A stretch of 64,000 bases of DNA from Metallyticus violacea. Lineage: Eukaryota; Arthropoda; Insecta; Mantodea; Metallyticidae. The position numbers were made by a program, and so were the translations under genes. Of the stretch, positions 36,259 to 48,079 are shown one piece after another. Numbering within the stretch: the first letter of the stretch is position 1; each line of letters starts with the position of its first letter. Under the pieces are notes generated by a model. That model ran no database searches, was not told where the DNA came from, and was given only the letters and a program-made list of their open reading frames with translations. The stretch is from NCBI GenBank assembly GCA_030762175.1, contig CM060831.1, positions 139,787,001 through 139,851,000 on the forward strand. The letters are read 5' to 3'.

Positions 36259-36710
36259 TAAGTAGAAAATGTTAACACTAGTTTGTTTGCACGATCGTCA
36301 CAAAAAAGTGACAACACTTAGGCGTCTGAAACTTTACAGCGCACCATCTAATGGATGACACTTAACAACAATCACAGTAATTTAGCTACCTTCCCCACAT
36401 TTCTGAGTTAGGCAAAGATACCCATCGTACTATTGAGCTATTATCCCTCAGTCTCTTGTCGAAACATGTATCATATTACGTTTACGAATGGGTTCCCCCA
36501 CTACGCAGCTGTGCTCTGCCGGTCCGTAACTCAAATAACCCCACCAAATATCACTTTCATATGGCTTAGAACTTTACGAATTTTAAAATCTAATCTCTGG
36601 TGCCAATGCTGACGAGAAAAATTTTAGTAATAAAATACTGATCTTGTAGTTTTGGAAGTGGTAAATGTCTGAGGCAGGTCATAACATAAGGTCAGTTGAG
36701 AATGTCGTGA
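36259..36710. other. Unassigned; includes a transposon-end-like motif
   Basis: GGTCCGTAACTCAAATAACC at 36521-36540 matches the inverted ends of the element at 40133-40729, so this may be a solo terminus of that family. Nothing else is recognised. Confidence 0.5.
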
Positions 36711-37043
36711 AAACCTGCGCCCTTATTTTTGTAAACTATTGCAGAAGTCATTATATTAATTTGCTTTTCAGACATTTGGGGATTTTAAATATATTTTGCA
36801 GTCACATAGCTCCAATGTAAATTGTCGTATGATGAAAATAAATATAAATGTCGAATTCTGGAAACAACTTCAAGTCCTAAAAACCTGCGCCCTTATTCTG
36901 TAAACTATTGAATCTGTCATTATATTACTTTGTTTTTCAGTCATTTGGGGATTTGAAGTGTATTTTGCAATCACATAGCTCCAATATAAATTGTCGTATG
37001 ATGAAAATAAATGTAAATGTCGAATTCTGGAAATAACTTCAAG
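36711..37043. repeat. 170-bp tandem duplication, 2 copies
   Basis: Unit 1 (36711-36874) and unit 2 (36881-37043) both start AAACCTGCGCCCTTATT and end CTTCAAG, with TTGTCGTATGATGAAAATAA in the second half. The offset is 170 bases and divergence is modest, so the duplication is fairly young compared with the transposon relics. Content is AT-rich and not recognised. Confidence 0.97.
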
Positions 37044-37964
37044 AAACATAATCAAATTTTGAAAATACTTATTTCAAAATAACTTTAAACCACAGACGTT
37101 TCTGTTTTGGACGGTATGGGATCATTTACTTCAGGTGTCCACATAACAAATATGGAAATTTGCAAAAACTTGGTTTCTAAACAATTACACATTTGGCTAT
37201 CGGTACTAAACACTTCAGATGTGCTGCTTAATTATCTTTCATGTCTGCCAACAGAAAAAGGGGAGGGGGGAAAGAGAAAGAAAGAAAAAGAAAAAAGCTC
37301 TTATCAAGTGTATAAAGTAGGTACCTGTTTCCATTCTTTTTATATATTTAAGAAAAGGGTAGACAGAAAGAAGCAGCTTGTTATCAGCGTACCGTGAGAC
37401 GAGAAGCGCTCTTTTACAAGATAATCACCCCTCTTTAGTCGCGACCTTCTTATCAACTGACGCCGCTCAAGATCACTTGTAAAGAGGTCGAGATGTCTCT
37501 GTGACACTTTCCTTGTTTTTCCCATAACGAACTTCCGTAAACAGCGGGAAACAATAAAAGGAAGCAATAATTTAAAAACAACAGCATTGTTAGGTAACCT
37601 TGTTTCTTTGTCATAACAGTTAAGCTTTGTACATCGTAAGCTTATTAAAGACAGCGTGTCATTTCACAATTCTTCCGCCATGCGTGTTGCTTTATTCAAC
37701 GCGTACTCAAAGAGGCCGAAAACTTTTGGTGTCAGAAATCGCATTCCAACTTTAGTAAAAAATCACAAATATTTATACTGATACAGCATTTGTACCTACT
37801 TCTTTTTGGAAACAGATTTCGGCTATAGGACCAAAAACCTTGCTGAAATACGGTGCGATCGGTTTTGTTTTCCCCTGGAGTGTTTTGGTTAGCCGGCCAA
37901 ACGGTTCGCGGTGATTAACGGGAGGGTAAAACAACAAAACAAACCAATTTAAGAGACTTATTAC
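37044..37964. other. Unassigned DNA
   Basis: No recognised element. A purine-rich run (GGGGAGGGGGGAAAGAGAAAG) lies near 37260. Confidence 0.5.
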
Positions 37965-38165
37965 TTACCAAATTATCAAAGAGGTGTTGAAACTGCCTGC
38001 CTTCATTATCCACACATGTTTGGATCTCTTTAGGAAAGTATTCATCACTCGCTGTAATTCATTTTGAGAAATCCGGACAGTATCCAAACGAGTATTATCT
38101 TTGAGCTCTCGTAAGGTTTCATCTTGTACACCAATTTTTTTAATTTACCCGAGAGATAATTTCAG
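37965..38165 (-). pseudogene. DUF4817-type transposase, C-terminal relic
   Basis: Minus strand: LRELKDNTR, then RISQNELQRVMNTF and, one frame over, CVDNEGRQFQHLF. This is the end of the catalytic domain of the DUF4817-associated Tc1/mariner-like transposases (LDDLKxxI ... LxxVxxxFxxRxxxCxxxxGxxFQHL). The piece that would hold the third catalytic Asp is not visible; a mariner begins 45 bases upstream of it on this strand and may have split it. Confidence 0.72.
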
Positions 38166-38209
38166 GTTGATAATCGGGGAAACGAAGGGGCCATAAAACC
38201 CTACTAATA

Positions 38210-39463
38210 CGAGGGTAGATCGACAAGTTTCCGGCCTAACCATTTTCTAGATATGATAAAGACAAAAACTACATTTCACTTTTCAATATAGTTACCCTTA
38301 ATTGCAATACACTTGTCATATCTTTGAATTAACATTTCAATCCGCCCCCCCTCCAAATAATCAGAAGTCTTGTCTGCAAAATAGACATAAACAGCATTCA
38401 TCACTTCTTCGTCACAATTAAATATCCTTTTTCGAAAGTCCTTCTTGAGTTTTGAGAAGAGGAAATAGTAACTAGAAGCTACATCTAGGCTGTAGTAAGG
38501 ATGGTCGATCTCCTTGAAGCCTCTTCTTCACAGCTTCCTTTGCAACAAGAGCTGTGTGCACAGGCGCGTTGTCGTAAAGAATGCGCGCACCTCCACTCAG
38601 CTTTGCTCGCCTTTTCTCTTTGATGGAAGCACAGAGTCTGTGCAGAGACCAGCATAGTACTGCCCATTATCTGTGGTGTTCCCCTCCTTGAAGTCAATGA
38701 AGAGTATTCCTTCACAGTCCTAAAAGATTGTGACCATGATCTTCTTGGTTGACTGAGTGACCTTGGCCTTTAGAGGCGGTGCGTCGCCAGGTTTAAGTCA
38801 TTCCAATAATTCTCTTTGGAGCAAGGGGTCATAGTTTCATCTCCTGTAACAATGGTTTGCAGAACTTCTCTCTCATTGCTACAGTAGAGCTCCAGAGCTG
38901 TCGTTGTTGCTTTTGGCATGAGGAAAGAAGTCTAGGCACCCATCTTACACTACCTTATTCATGTTTAAATGTTCATGAATAATTCGAAATATTGTTGTTT
39001 TAGAAAGGCCCAACCTTGCTGCTATTTCTGTAACTTTGAGCCGCCTGTCTTCCATAATTTCTCCTTCCACAAGAGCGATGTTTTCAGGAGTGAGCACCTT
39101 CAAGGGCTCACCTGCGCGCTCTTCGTCTTCAATGCTTTCTCGACCTCGAAAAAGCTTGGCTCATTCCTTTACGGTAGAATATGAGGGGGATGCTTCCCCA
39201 TATACACCGTCCAATCGCTGTTTCATTTTATGTGAATCCTTCTTTTGTGAAGAAGTTAATAACAGTTCGAAACTCCATTTTGAACATGTCACAATCTTCT
39301 GCACATAGCCTTCTTTATGGAACTATATCGGAACAACTGAACACAGTGGAGCGGAAGTTACAGCTGCAATTATTTACTTAACAGATAAAGTATGACACCA
39401 GATAAGGGTTATGCAGGCGATAATCCTTATCGGCGAGGCCGGAAACTTATGGACCTACTCTCG
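38210..39463 (-). mobile_element. mariner with both ends, transposase broken
   Basis: A whole DD34D-type mariner of 1254 bp between TA dinucleotides (38208-38209 and 39464-39465). The ends form an inverted repeat: left CGAGGGTAGATCGACAAGTT continuing TCCGGCC, right (reversed) CGAGAGTAGGTCCATAAGTT continuing TCCGGCC. The transposase lies on the minus strand: MEFRTVINFFTKEGFT near 39280, VRWVPRLLSSCQKQQR near 38930, a catalytic region near 38690, and ILYDNAPVHTALVAKEAVKK (about 38575), where the second Asp is intact. Stops and frameshifts occur throughout, so it cannot be autonomous, although intact ends could be recognised by a related enzyme in trans. Confidence 0.95.
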
Positions 39464-40132
39464 TAACTCTTGTGAAAACACTCTCATGTGGAATTATTGA
39501 GCGAAAGTGTGAGCAGGCAGAGTTCTGTTGCAAAAATGAGTGATTAGGCTCTCTATCGGTTAATTCTCTGAAAAAAGGGGTTAATGTAGTATTCACATAA
39601 GTAACAAAAACAATTTTATGCTAAAAAAAATAAGTCTATGATTCTTTCTCAATTAAGTTAATACATGTGAATTGTGCATAAGGAAAACCTGTTTTTGTTA
39701 TAAACACACGAGGGATATTACATTTCATGTATACTGTCGAATTAGAAACCAAAAACACAACACACACACACCCGGGAACAGCTGCGCTACGACTGCAACA
39801 TTCAACAAGGTCAACAAATAAGCAAGCGGGTTTGCTACCTCCTTCATGGTGCGGCAAAATACCTGAGGTGCTGAGATAGATATATTTTCTGGGAATTTAT
39901 AAATCATTAAATAAAAATTAGTGTAATGTTATCTGCGCTTTTGATTTTCCTTCCCAATTTATTCTCTTTCCCTTTCTTACATTATATTAGCTTGCCTCAT
40001 AATTAAATCGGTATTTTAATATTGTAATGTTATTGATATTGTTCCCGCAAGAGGTATTCGGTCTTCTTCTTATGCTAAAACGAGAACTTTGCAGACTTGG
40101 AGGTATTCTGACATTACTAGAAATGCAGTAAG
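39464..40132. other. Unassigned DNA
   Basis: No recognised element. The right flank of the mariner does not clearly continue the DUF4817-type gene on its left. Confidence 0.45.
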
Positions 40133-40729
40133 ATTATTTGAGTTATGGACCGCCGTACTATGAGAAGCCAGTCAAGGTTGTATAATGCAGGTGCATGTAG
40201 CAACTTGTAATTAGTATGAGGGAGGCTTTGTCAGCAAGTGGTTGTGCATTCGTGTGTGTTAATTGTTCTTCATTAGTTATGCCACTTTGAACCGGGTTTT
40301 AAATGGGATACATATATATGAAAAATTATTCTTGCAGGAAGGTGGTAAGGCGATTCGCAAGAAAATATCCTGGCAGTCGTGTTCCTGGTAGATAAACTGT
40401 TCCACATATGTAACAAGAGATGACAGAATCTGTCAATGACAAGGAACATGTTCTTGCGGTAGAAAAGTTACGAGAAATATCGGATTTCCTACTAAAATAC
40501 CGGCAATATATTGCCCTTGAGGGGCATCATTTTAAGCACATAGTGTTTCATTGATTAGTTTGTGTTATTATCAGTTTTCATAGAATACAATTTATGCTTT
40601 TAGTGCAAATGTAATTTTAAGTTATAAATAACCAACTTCACGCGCGGCGACCTCTATCCTTTTTGCGGTTACGGCGGCTGCATTTTTCTAGTAGGCAGCC
40701 ACCCTCAGGTTGTCTGTAACTCAAATAAC
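40133..40729 (+). mobile_element. TIR-bounded DUF4817-type element, internally deleted
   Basis: The ends at 40133-40154 (ATTATTTGAGTTATGGAC) and 40708-40729 (reversed GTTATTTGAGTTACAGAC) form an inverted repeat with 17 of 22 bases matching. Inside on the plus strand a frame reads YSCRKVVRRFARKYPGSRVP (from about 40332), the N-terminal helix-turn-helix of DUF4817-type transposases. Shortly after comes ALEGHHFKHIVFH, the usual C-terminal GHHFxHL ending. The catalytic middle is missing, so N- and C-ends are nearly fused: an internally deleted non-autonomous derivative. A matching end lies alone at 36521-36540. Confidence 0.75.
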
Positions 40730-41669
40730 GTCACGCTGTAACTTAAGAAGCAGGATTCCCTAAATTTCTTGCGAGTACTTTAAGCTGGCAGAAACAAAGA
40801 GACACTTGTAAGGGAAGAAAAAGTTTTAAACGTTGGCAAATATTATAATTACAACAGCAAAGTATGCTATCTGTAGATTTCAGACTTAAGAACTAAACTA
40901 AAGGGGGTGGCTGAGGAATTTTGAAGCTGAAACAGAGTCATTAATTACAACCCAAGAGGCGGAAGAAAAGCGAAATGTTCTTGGAATTCCAGAAGTTTAT
41001 TGTACTTTACGCACTGCGTGCAATCGGGACGCTAGCCAGCTCAAATGGCGCCGACTGGAATCGGATTTCTGGCGCCCGACCCACCCCCCAGTGCGCCTCC
41101 GCCAAAAGTATTTTTTTTTTTTTTTTTCGTTTTTGTTCTCAACTTCCTGTGCGTATATGAAAAGTGGATTACAAAGTATATCTCCTTATAGATCAGTTTT
41201 ATTTTTCCTGTGTAAGATACACGCAAGCTCTTAGTAATTTGATTTCTTACTTTCAGTTTAAATAACCTCAGCGCCCCAGGAACGGTGTGTGTTGAATGTA
41301 TTTTCCCTGCAGTTTTTCAGTAGGCACCACAGGACCCCCGGGCTCACTAGCCATATCGTTTATTAATTTCAATTCACTCACGTTCCCGAAGGTATTTTGT
41401 TTATTCCACAAGCGAAAACAAATGAGTTATTGGAAACAATTACAATAAAAATATTGTTTTTCCGAAAATGAAAAGATTTACAGATGTTATTTTTTCCTAT
41501 TACCTTTTAACCCTAATTTTTTCCCCTTAGTTATTAAGGCAGCTGTGTGAAAATGCCCAAACGGGGATATTATACGACATGCTTTGAAAATAAGATGTTA
41601 TCTGTAATATGTAAGAAAGAAAATAGAAATTCATTTAAGAATCATAGAGGCAACAGTGTAAAGAGTATA
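40730..41669. other. Unassigned DNA
   Basis: No recognised element. A GC-rich patch (41040-41105) ends in a 17-base T-tract (41108-41126 region); not a known repeat of this window. Confidence 0.5.
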
Positions 41670-42961
41670 TGAAGTCTGTTCAATTGATCATTATTTTTTT
41701 GGCTAATATCTTTACTCATCCTTTTAATTTTGATGATCTTTCAAAATTATCAAATTTTGAAATGCCCATTGGGTGGAATGCACCTGTCCCAGCGTTTCTG
41801 GCAGTCTTCAGAGGCTTGCTTCTTCTTCTTCTTCTTTTTTTTTTGAGTGGTGTTTTACGCCCATTTTTACTACTAAGGCACCACAGGCGATGGACACTGA
41901 TGATACATTAAATGAAATGATATATTGGGAAAGGATTTTTTTTTTAAGAAAGGAAGCGTTCCAGGCCTAATTTTGGGTACCTTCCCGCCATTTGCTATTT
42001 GTGAGGACTGAGGAAAACCTGAAAAAAAAAAACCAGTCAGGGAGGACGGTCCTGGCGGGATTCGAACCCCAGAACTCCCACTCACGAATCCGCGCCTTAA
42101 CGACCTCGGCCACACGTGGCGGTAGAGGCTTGCTGCAAATCATTTTGACATACTTCAGAATCGCCTTCGCAGCCTTCACCACAGCTACTGTAGATGCAAA
42201 TTGCCTCCTACTAAAATGTTTCTTCATTTTAGTGGAGTAAAGGAAAATGTCGTATGGTCTAAATCTGGACTATATGGAGGGTGAGGGACACACTTCTTAT
42301 TACTTTTTTTGAGATATTCAGCAATAACATTAACATTGTGCGGCCGTTCATTATCGTGGTGCAGAATCCATTTTGTTGCACGAAATTGTGACTTTTTTGC
42401 GTGTGATAAATTCTTGCAAAGTTTTCAAAGAAATCAATATAGTATTTGTCAGTTGCAGTTGTGTGCAGGTACCACATGCTATTAAATTATTACTTGAATT
42501 TCGACAAATCAGATGACGTAACCAAAGTTAATCAGCAACAGTTAAGTTTGAAAGAAACTCCACATCTCTCTGTAATATCTTCAATTGCATGCAAACCTGC
42601 AAGCGAACGTACTTTGGGGGGGGGGGGGGGAAATCAGCAGTCTTGGAACCAACTGTGCAAAATACATGTCTCATGTACAACTTTCCAGATACCAACGTGT
42701 GGATGGCACCCAAAACAATTTTTATAATTTCTGAAATGTTATTCGACGACCCTCACAATGGCAGCAGTGTTAGTTTTCTTTCGTTACAGCACAAACTGAA
42801 TTTCGAACCCACCTACAGTTGACATTGATTGCCTCCCCTCTTTAAACATTTTAAGCCATCTGGGAAAGGTGCATTACTTGACAAAGATCATAAAAATTAT
42901 GAGGACGTGTAAACTCATATTGTAAAAAAAAATGCGATCATTTTTTATTGAACAGCCCTTG
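41670..42961 (-). mobile_element. mariner with both ends, split by SINE-2
   Basis: TA-flanked (41668-41669, 42962-42963). The ends are TGAAGTCTGTTCAATTGATC on the left and, reversed, CAAGGGCTGTTCAATAAAAA on the right. Transposase on the minus strand: GSKTADF near 42650, a degraded HTH, then TISCNKMDSA and a region ending GPYDIFLYSTKMKKHF near 42240 (the SPDLxPxDFFLFPKxKxxL block with the catalytic Asp changed in context). After the SINE comes the C-terminal DNA GGCAGTCTTCAGAGGC, shared with the element at 61300. A G-run at 42617-42629 interrupts it. It is the same subfamily as 26440 and 61300. Confidence 0.9.
41830..42123 (-). mobile_element. SINE-2 inside mariner, 11-bp TSD
   Basis: AGAGGCTTGCT is duplicated exactly at 41819-41829 and 42124-42134. 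The plus strand runs tail (CTTCTTCTTCTTC then T), ACGCCCATTTTTACTACTAA, GGGAAAGGATTTTTTTTTTA, TTTGTGAGGACTGAGGAAAA, CGGTCCTGGCGGGATTCGAA (box B) and TTAACGACCTCGGCCACACG (box A). Full length. Confidence 0.97.
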
Positions 42962-42963
42962 TA

Positions 42964-43399
42964 TTTCTGGCCTTACATCAAGGGAAGTGGAAATGCTTTG
43001 CGAATTTGGGAGGGTTAGTAATGTAATTTCATAACATTTTACCCTATGGCCATGCCATTACTGAAAGTATTTCTAATGGCTTGTACTGACATGGCTTACA
43101 TTATTTCTGCACGATATCTTTGCGGCTGTTTTCGGGTCGTATCCCATTCCTACATAGCTCATCCTCGGTGATGAAAATCTTTTAAGAACATTTGCAACCC
43201 ATCACATTCCAGAAAATCTTGCGCGACTTCAAGGGGAAGTTGTTGTTGCTGTTCAAAAGTTTCCCCAATGCGCTGCGCATTTGCAAATCCAATTACAGTC
43301 TGAATGTGCTGATCAGCAATTTCTTCACAATTGAAGAGTGCACTAACTGCACATTTTGGGTACATATGTCTCCAAACGTTAAATAACCCCCACTTTAAG
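42964..43399 (-). other. Unassigned; coding-like 81-codon frame
   Basis: A minus-strand frame at 43159-43404 reads MYPKCAVSALFNCEEIADQH, then ANAQRIGETFEQQQQLPLEV and ends HHRG. It looks protein-like (balanced charges, a Gln run) and directly follows a mariner-type N-terminus on the same strand, but it does not match the part of mariner expected there. I do not recognise it. It could be another transposon piece or a chance frame. Confidence 0.3.
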
Positions 43400-43530
43400 T
43401 CCATATTTGAACTAATTAAAGTATTTTTTAACTTGAGTAATCCGCTGTTGCATCAGCTCGATTTTCCGGATTGTTTCCTCTGGAGAATGTGCGAACTTCT
43501 GGCAGAACTTGATGCAATGCGGGAGTTTCA
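43400..43530 (-). pseudogene. mariner N-terminal HTH relic
   Basis: Minus strand: KFCQKFAHSPEETIRKI, then QVKKYFN and FKYG. This matches the start of mariner transposases (KFCxKLGxSxxETIRKIxxAFG ... QIKEWFNRFKDG) with a short internal loss and one stop. No catalytic part follows. Confidence 0.55.
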
Positions 43531-45099
43531 CTCCTACCATCATCTCGGGCAAATGAAAACGTCACGATAGTGTATTACATAGGCCTCCTCATCGACATTG
43601 GTAACAGATGTCGCTAAGGCGACGTTAAACACTGTTAAACAAATTGAAGTCTTTCTGAAAGTAAATTATGCTATATAAATGATCCATTCGTAGGAAGTGT
43701 TCAGGTTTGTCCTACAGTCAAATGTAGCTTATAGTTTTTCTGCCTCCCAGCATTAAATTATGCTACTTTTCTGTAATAGATAGGTAAATATATTATTTGT
43801 GTATAAAATGACTAGTTGTTTATTAGAAAATGTCGTTTTTGTAGGTTATGAGGCCATTATTCTAGACATTGGTCTTTCGCATGGTGTTTAGCAGAAGGAA
43901 TTGGGAGTCAGCAATGGATCCGTCGTCTTTTTTACGCAACATAACGATGAAGATGATTTCCTGGCGCTTATTGTCATAGACTGCATCATTACGAGCTCGA
44001 AATAAAAAGGCAGTCTAAAGTATAGCGACATAATCTTTTCTCGAAGAAGATATTCAAATCTCAACTCTCCACCGGAATGATCACATTGACTCTCTTCAGG
44101 AATATGAAAGGTTCAGTTTTGGAGCACAATCGGGAAATGAGCGAAACAGTTGATAGTGGTAGTAAGAAAAGAGCAAAGCCGTCATAGAAAGAATAATATA
44201 AGAACATATAATTCCTCTAAACTTGGCTTACAAATTTGTAATACTTTTATATTTGTACTTGACATTTTCAAGCAATCTTGCGACAGAAGTATGCCAATAG
44301 AGAAGAACAAAACACGGGGGTTTAGGACTATTTCGTGAATAGAATAATAATAAAAGTGATATTATATTTGAAATTCGCGCACAGAATATGAACACGTATT
44401 ATACTTATCAATATCTATTCTATTTAAGAACCGTGAGACTAAAATGGACAAAATTCTACTATTAAATCGCGACCGTTGGATTTTCTAATATCAACTGAGG
44501 GAGGAAAAAAAAAAAAAAAAAAAAAAAAGGTAACACAGTATCTCTATCTTCCTTTGTATTCTGTGGCTTAGATTGCTAATCATAAGATCAATTTGCACAT
44601 TTGACGCATCACCAAAACGCTTTGAAGATCCTCCATTTTGCGTTATGATTGTCGATTGTCCATGCTTTTGTAGCTGTCAATAGCTCCCCTCCGCCTCTAG
44701 CAAAAGTGATGCTTGTTCAGGAATTATATAGTGGAGGTATAGCGTTGGCTACACTGACCACAAGACAAATGCACGTCGCGTGATAAACGGATTTGATGAT
44801 TACCCCCCCCCCCATAATTTCACTCCGTAATCCGACTGTGATTGGTCAAAATTGAAACATTTCTTTCGTTTCATTGACCGATTTTAAGATGACGTCACTT
44901 GAGTGAAATTGTCTTTCAAATTATTAATTTTATCAGTTAAGGTAAATATACCTAAAGTGTGATATTTATATTTCGTTGTTTATTATTGTCCAATTTTTAT
45001 TACCAAAAGTGAGAATGGAAACGGCCATAATCTTGTAAAACTTTATTTTCGTAGCATTTTTTTGTTTTACCTTTCAATGTACGTCGAATGTACCATACA
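43531..45099. other. Unassigned DNA
   Basis: Nothing recognised except a 24-base A-tract at 44505-44528 and a short C-run near 44804. Confidence 0.5.
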
Positions 45100-45495
45100 T
45101 TCCTTTAACTTATTAATTTTGATATTAATGTCTTCATTCCTGCAGTGAGACACACACTACATCCTACAAAAATTGAAATTCTCAACTTGTTCTGTAATCT
45201 GTCAGTTTGTAACAACGTGTGTCTTAAGTGACATTTTTCCCAAAACTGTCGTGGTTTTTTTATGTTAATTTTCATATTGAGCAGTGGTTTATTGTAACAC
45301 GTTGACTGCAATTTGAAGTTGGTCTTCGTTCTTCCCAAACAAGTCCCGATCATCTGCAAATTAAACAGTGTTTAAAATTGCATTTCCTGCTGTAAAATAT
45401 TTACCTACACTATCTCGAATGGCATCGTAAATGTAAATATTTAAAAGTGCAAGAGACGAGGGACAACTTCTTTAACCCCTTGGTAAAATTGAGGA
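45100..45495 (-). pseudogene. LINE reverse transcriptase relic (YADD region)
   Basis: Minus strand, right to left: a damaged RQGCPLSP-like start (RSCPSSLALLNIYIYDAI near 45470), an 11-residue spacer, then FADDRDLFGKNEDQLQIAV around 45350, where FADD is the catalytic YxDD box of reverse transcriptase. After a shift come TKTK-like DNA, then QITEQVENFNF, and DINIKINK at the left end. This order (palm motif, FADD, IEQVxxFNYLG, DIxxKIxK) is that of arthropod non-LTR retrotransposons. Endonuclease, 5' end and tail are absent. Confidence 0.78.
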
Positions 45496-46625
45496 AAAGG
45501 GAATAAAATATGACAAATTTGGTGTTGGCTAGCGTCAGTAGATGAAATAAAAATATAGCCAATCTTGGTTGTAAACTGCTCTCCCAATAGCAATAGCATT
45601 GACGGTTTTTTTTAATTTAAATAAACAGTTTTCACACTGGGAGGTTTTGAGATGAAAGTTCTATGTGTAAAAGTATTGGAAGGACAGCGTAACTCGATAT
45701 AAGGTTCACTTAAGCAGAATACCTTCTAAATCAACAAGAATAAAACTCCCGTTCACTCAAATGCAAACGGGCACAGAAAATGCACTAAATATTGCGGGAG
45801 TTTTTACTATAATGTTCTTAGTACAAAGTTTTTTCAGAAGTAAGAAGTAGTCCCATGAAGGAAATTTGTGTAATACTTCTACATCATATTATTTTCATTG
45901 GTATTTATACTTTATTTGTGCCACATTAGTCTTATTTTCCATCTGACTGTTACGAAGCGGGTATTGCGTCAATCCAGCCTTAAACAGCATCTTTCCGTAG
46001 TGCATACAAAATAAATGTGGTTTCTGAATGTTTTTTCTGTGTTAGTGACGGCTTCCTTTATAAAAACAACCATCAGTGTGTCGAGGTCGTGCATTTTAAC
46101 AAGTATCTGTACGGCAGAGGAATACGAATATGTGCCTCTTGGAATGCTTTTGTGAAAAACAAATTGACATCACACTCCAGGAATGCATTGTCAATACCTT
46201 GCGTACATAAAGAGACAAAAGGATACTGAAAGTCGCAGGTGTCAAGCCATTCAAATTATTCATACATGACACAAATTCACCATGCTATTCGCAGCTTTTA
46301 CGCAGTCGCTTATAGCGAACATTTTCACGTCCTTCCCAAGAGAGCAATTTGGGCGTTTAAAACGAAACTCTGTAAGGGATACATTTTGCTCGCTGTTTCA
46401 TGTATCAGATTAGACCCGTGATAGAAAAGAGGGATAAAACTCAGAGGTGGGAATAGGGATGTGCTTTTAAACGATTTTTTAACACATTAAAACATTTTTA
46501 GGGGGAGAGGGAATTTAAGTACTGTGTAATTATTTCTCTGACAAATTCATCAAATGTGAGAGCATTTGCGTAATAGTCCATCAACGTTTGAAAACCTTTA
46601 CGATATAAATACATGTACAGGGTGT
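45496..46625. other. Unassigned DNA
   Basis: Nothing recognised. Upstream parts of the LINE could lie in the first 100 bases but are too diverged. Confidence 0.45.
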
Positions 46626-46990
46626 TTAAAAATATAGCCCTTTCCGAAATCTTATTGCCTACCGAGGAAATCTGTACCGAGACATTTAGGACACACTAAG
46701 TACATCGTCGAGAAAGCACACTTCCTGTACATTTTACTACCCTGTCTGTAGGCACCTGAATCGAAAAAGTTTTGATTGGGGATGGTTAGGGATACACCGA
46801 TTGTCTGGTTTCCACGCCCATCTGGTTTAAACGCACTGTATTCCTTGGATGATGTGCAAGGTCTTCGCAATCGAACAGTGGCACGCTGTTAGCCAATTTA
46901 TTCAGCAGGCCAGGAGGAAGCTAAAGTCTAAACTTATGCAAGAGGTGGACATTTTGTGCATGATATGAGAGTTGCTATTTAATTTTCGGG
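46626..46990 (+). pseudogene. Possible Tc1/mariner-type 3' relic
   Basis: CAGGGTGTTTAAAAATATAG at 46619 looks like a DNA-transposon terminus. Near 46860-46970 a plus frame reads IEQWHAVSQFIQQARRKLK, and an overlapping frame TYARGGHF, reminiscent of the C-terminal helix and ARGGH ending of Tc1 transposases. Without the catalytic residues this is weak. Confidence 0.3.
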
Positions 46991-47454
46991 ATACGAAGAA
47001 ACTTTGAGATATATGCTTTCTGTTGTCAGCTCTGAAATGTTTTAATTGGTACTCACTATGGAAGTTAATGCACCCATTGTTGCAGCCGTAAAAAAAATGT
47101 TAATTATGATATTGAGTTCGCACTCTGATTATCTAAGAGGGAAATGGTTTTAATGCAATGAAGGTAACAAGAATGTCCGTGAAAATTATACAGAGCTTTT
47201 AGCCTCTGTTCCTTCACATACAAAAGTAGTAGTAATGTGGCAGTTTTAAAGTACACACAACTAAGTATAAATGTCGCATGGGCATTATGGCTGTACATGC
47301 TAATACTGTTCTTTTAACAATCAAAATATACATACATACATACTTAGATCTATATGCATACATATATAAAACACACCGATATATTTTGCCACACCTTTTC
47401 TATGATTAATTTTATATGCATATATCAAACATGAATAAAACTCTTACCCTTGCA
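46991..47454. other. Unassigned; short CATA microsatellite
   Basis: Contains a (CATA)n run near 47328-47342 and more TATG/CATA phrases to 47420. These may belong to the 3' untranslated tail of the minus-strand LINE piece at 47455. Confidence 0.5.
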
Positions 47455-48015
47455 GTCCCCATTCCCTTTATGCACTCCTCCCCAACTCCCCTCTCTTTTC
47501 TATAGCCATTAACCTTCTGTATCGGTTCTTCGCTATAAATATTCCCAATTTGTGTGTGCATCTCTCATGCACCGACACTTCCCGGCAGATGTTCAAACTT
47601 CTGTTGGAATTTAGAAATTGCGGTGGTAAATGCTGGCTTCTTAAAATCTCTGTTTCCATGCATTCTGCCAGAATATGCCTCCACGCATCACTTTCTCCGC
47701 ACAGTGGACAAATTCTTTCCCCGAGAGCATGAACTGTTTTGTTTCTTTTCCAAGCCCCAATCTGAGCCATGCGAGACCACTTCTTTCTTCTCTACCAGAT
47801 ACATCTAAATAATCCCCCACACCTGCAGGTTAAGCGACACTTTTCTGCGTATCGAGTTTCAGTATTTTGCCTATCTGTATGTCGCAAACGGCTCTTAACT
47901 ATTTTCCAACTATTGCTCATAATCTCCTCTCTTTTACCTAAATATACCCCAGTCCAATTTTGTCTAAGCCTTTCCTTATTTTCGATGTTCACCCCGTCCC
48001 ACATTTCCCTCATTA
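47455..48015 (-). pseudogene. LINE 3' end: C-terminal zinc-knuckle relic
   Basis: Two successive minus-strand frames belong to one gene interrupted by a frameshift. The first (48013-47792) reads KERLRQNWTGVYLGKREEI and KSRLRHTDRQ; the second (47770-47468) reads GAWKRNKTVHALGERICPLC and then ESDAWRHILAEC. The CxxC-x8-H-x4-C arrangement after WKRNKTVHAL is the cysteine-rich C-terminus of non-LTR retrotransposon polyproteins. The 5' end stops near 48015, as expected for 5'-truncated LINEs. It lies upstream of, not continuous with, the RT piece at 45100-45495, so they are separate insertions. Confidence 0.72.
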
Positions 48016-48079
48016 ATTAATAAAGTTATTAATGAAAGTTTGCCAAACAAGAAATAAATATCCATATAAACGTATATGC

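Noticed and set aside
47550..47808. Plus-strand frames of 60 and 84 codons
   Set aside because: Antisense of the LINE zinc-knuckle region on the minus strand.
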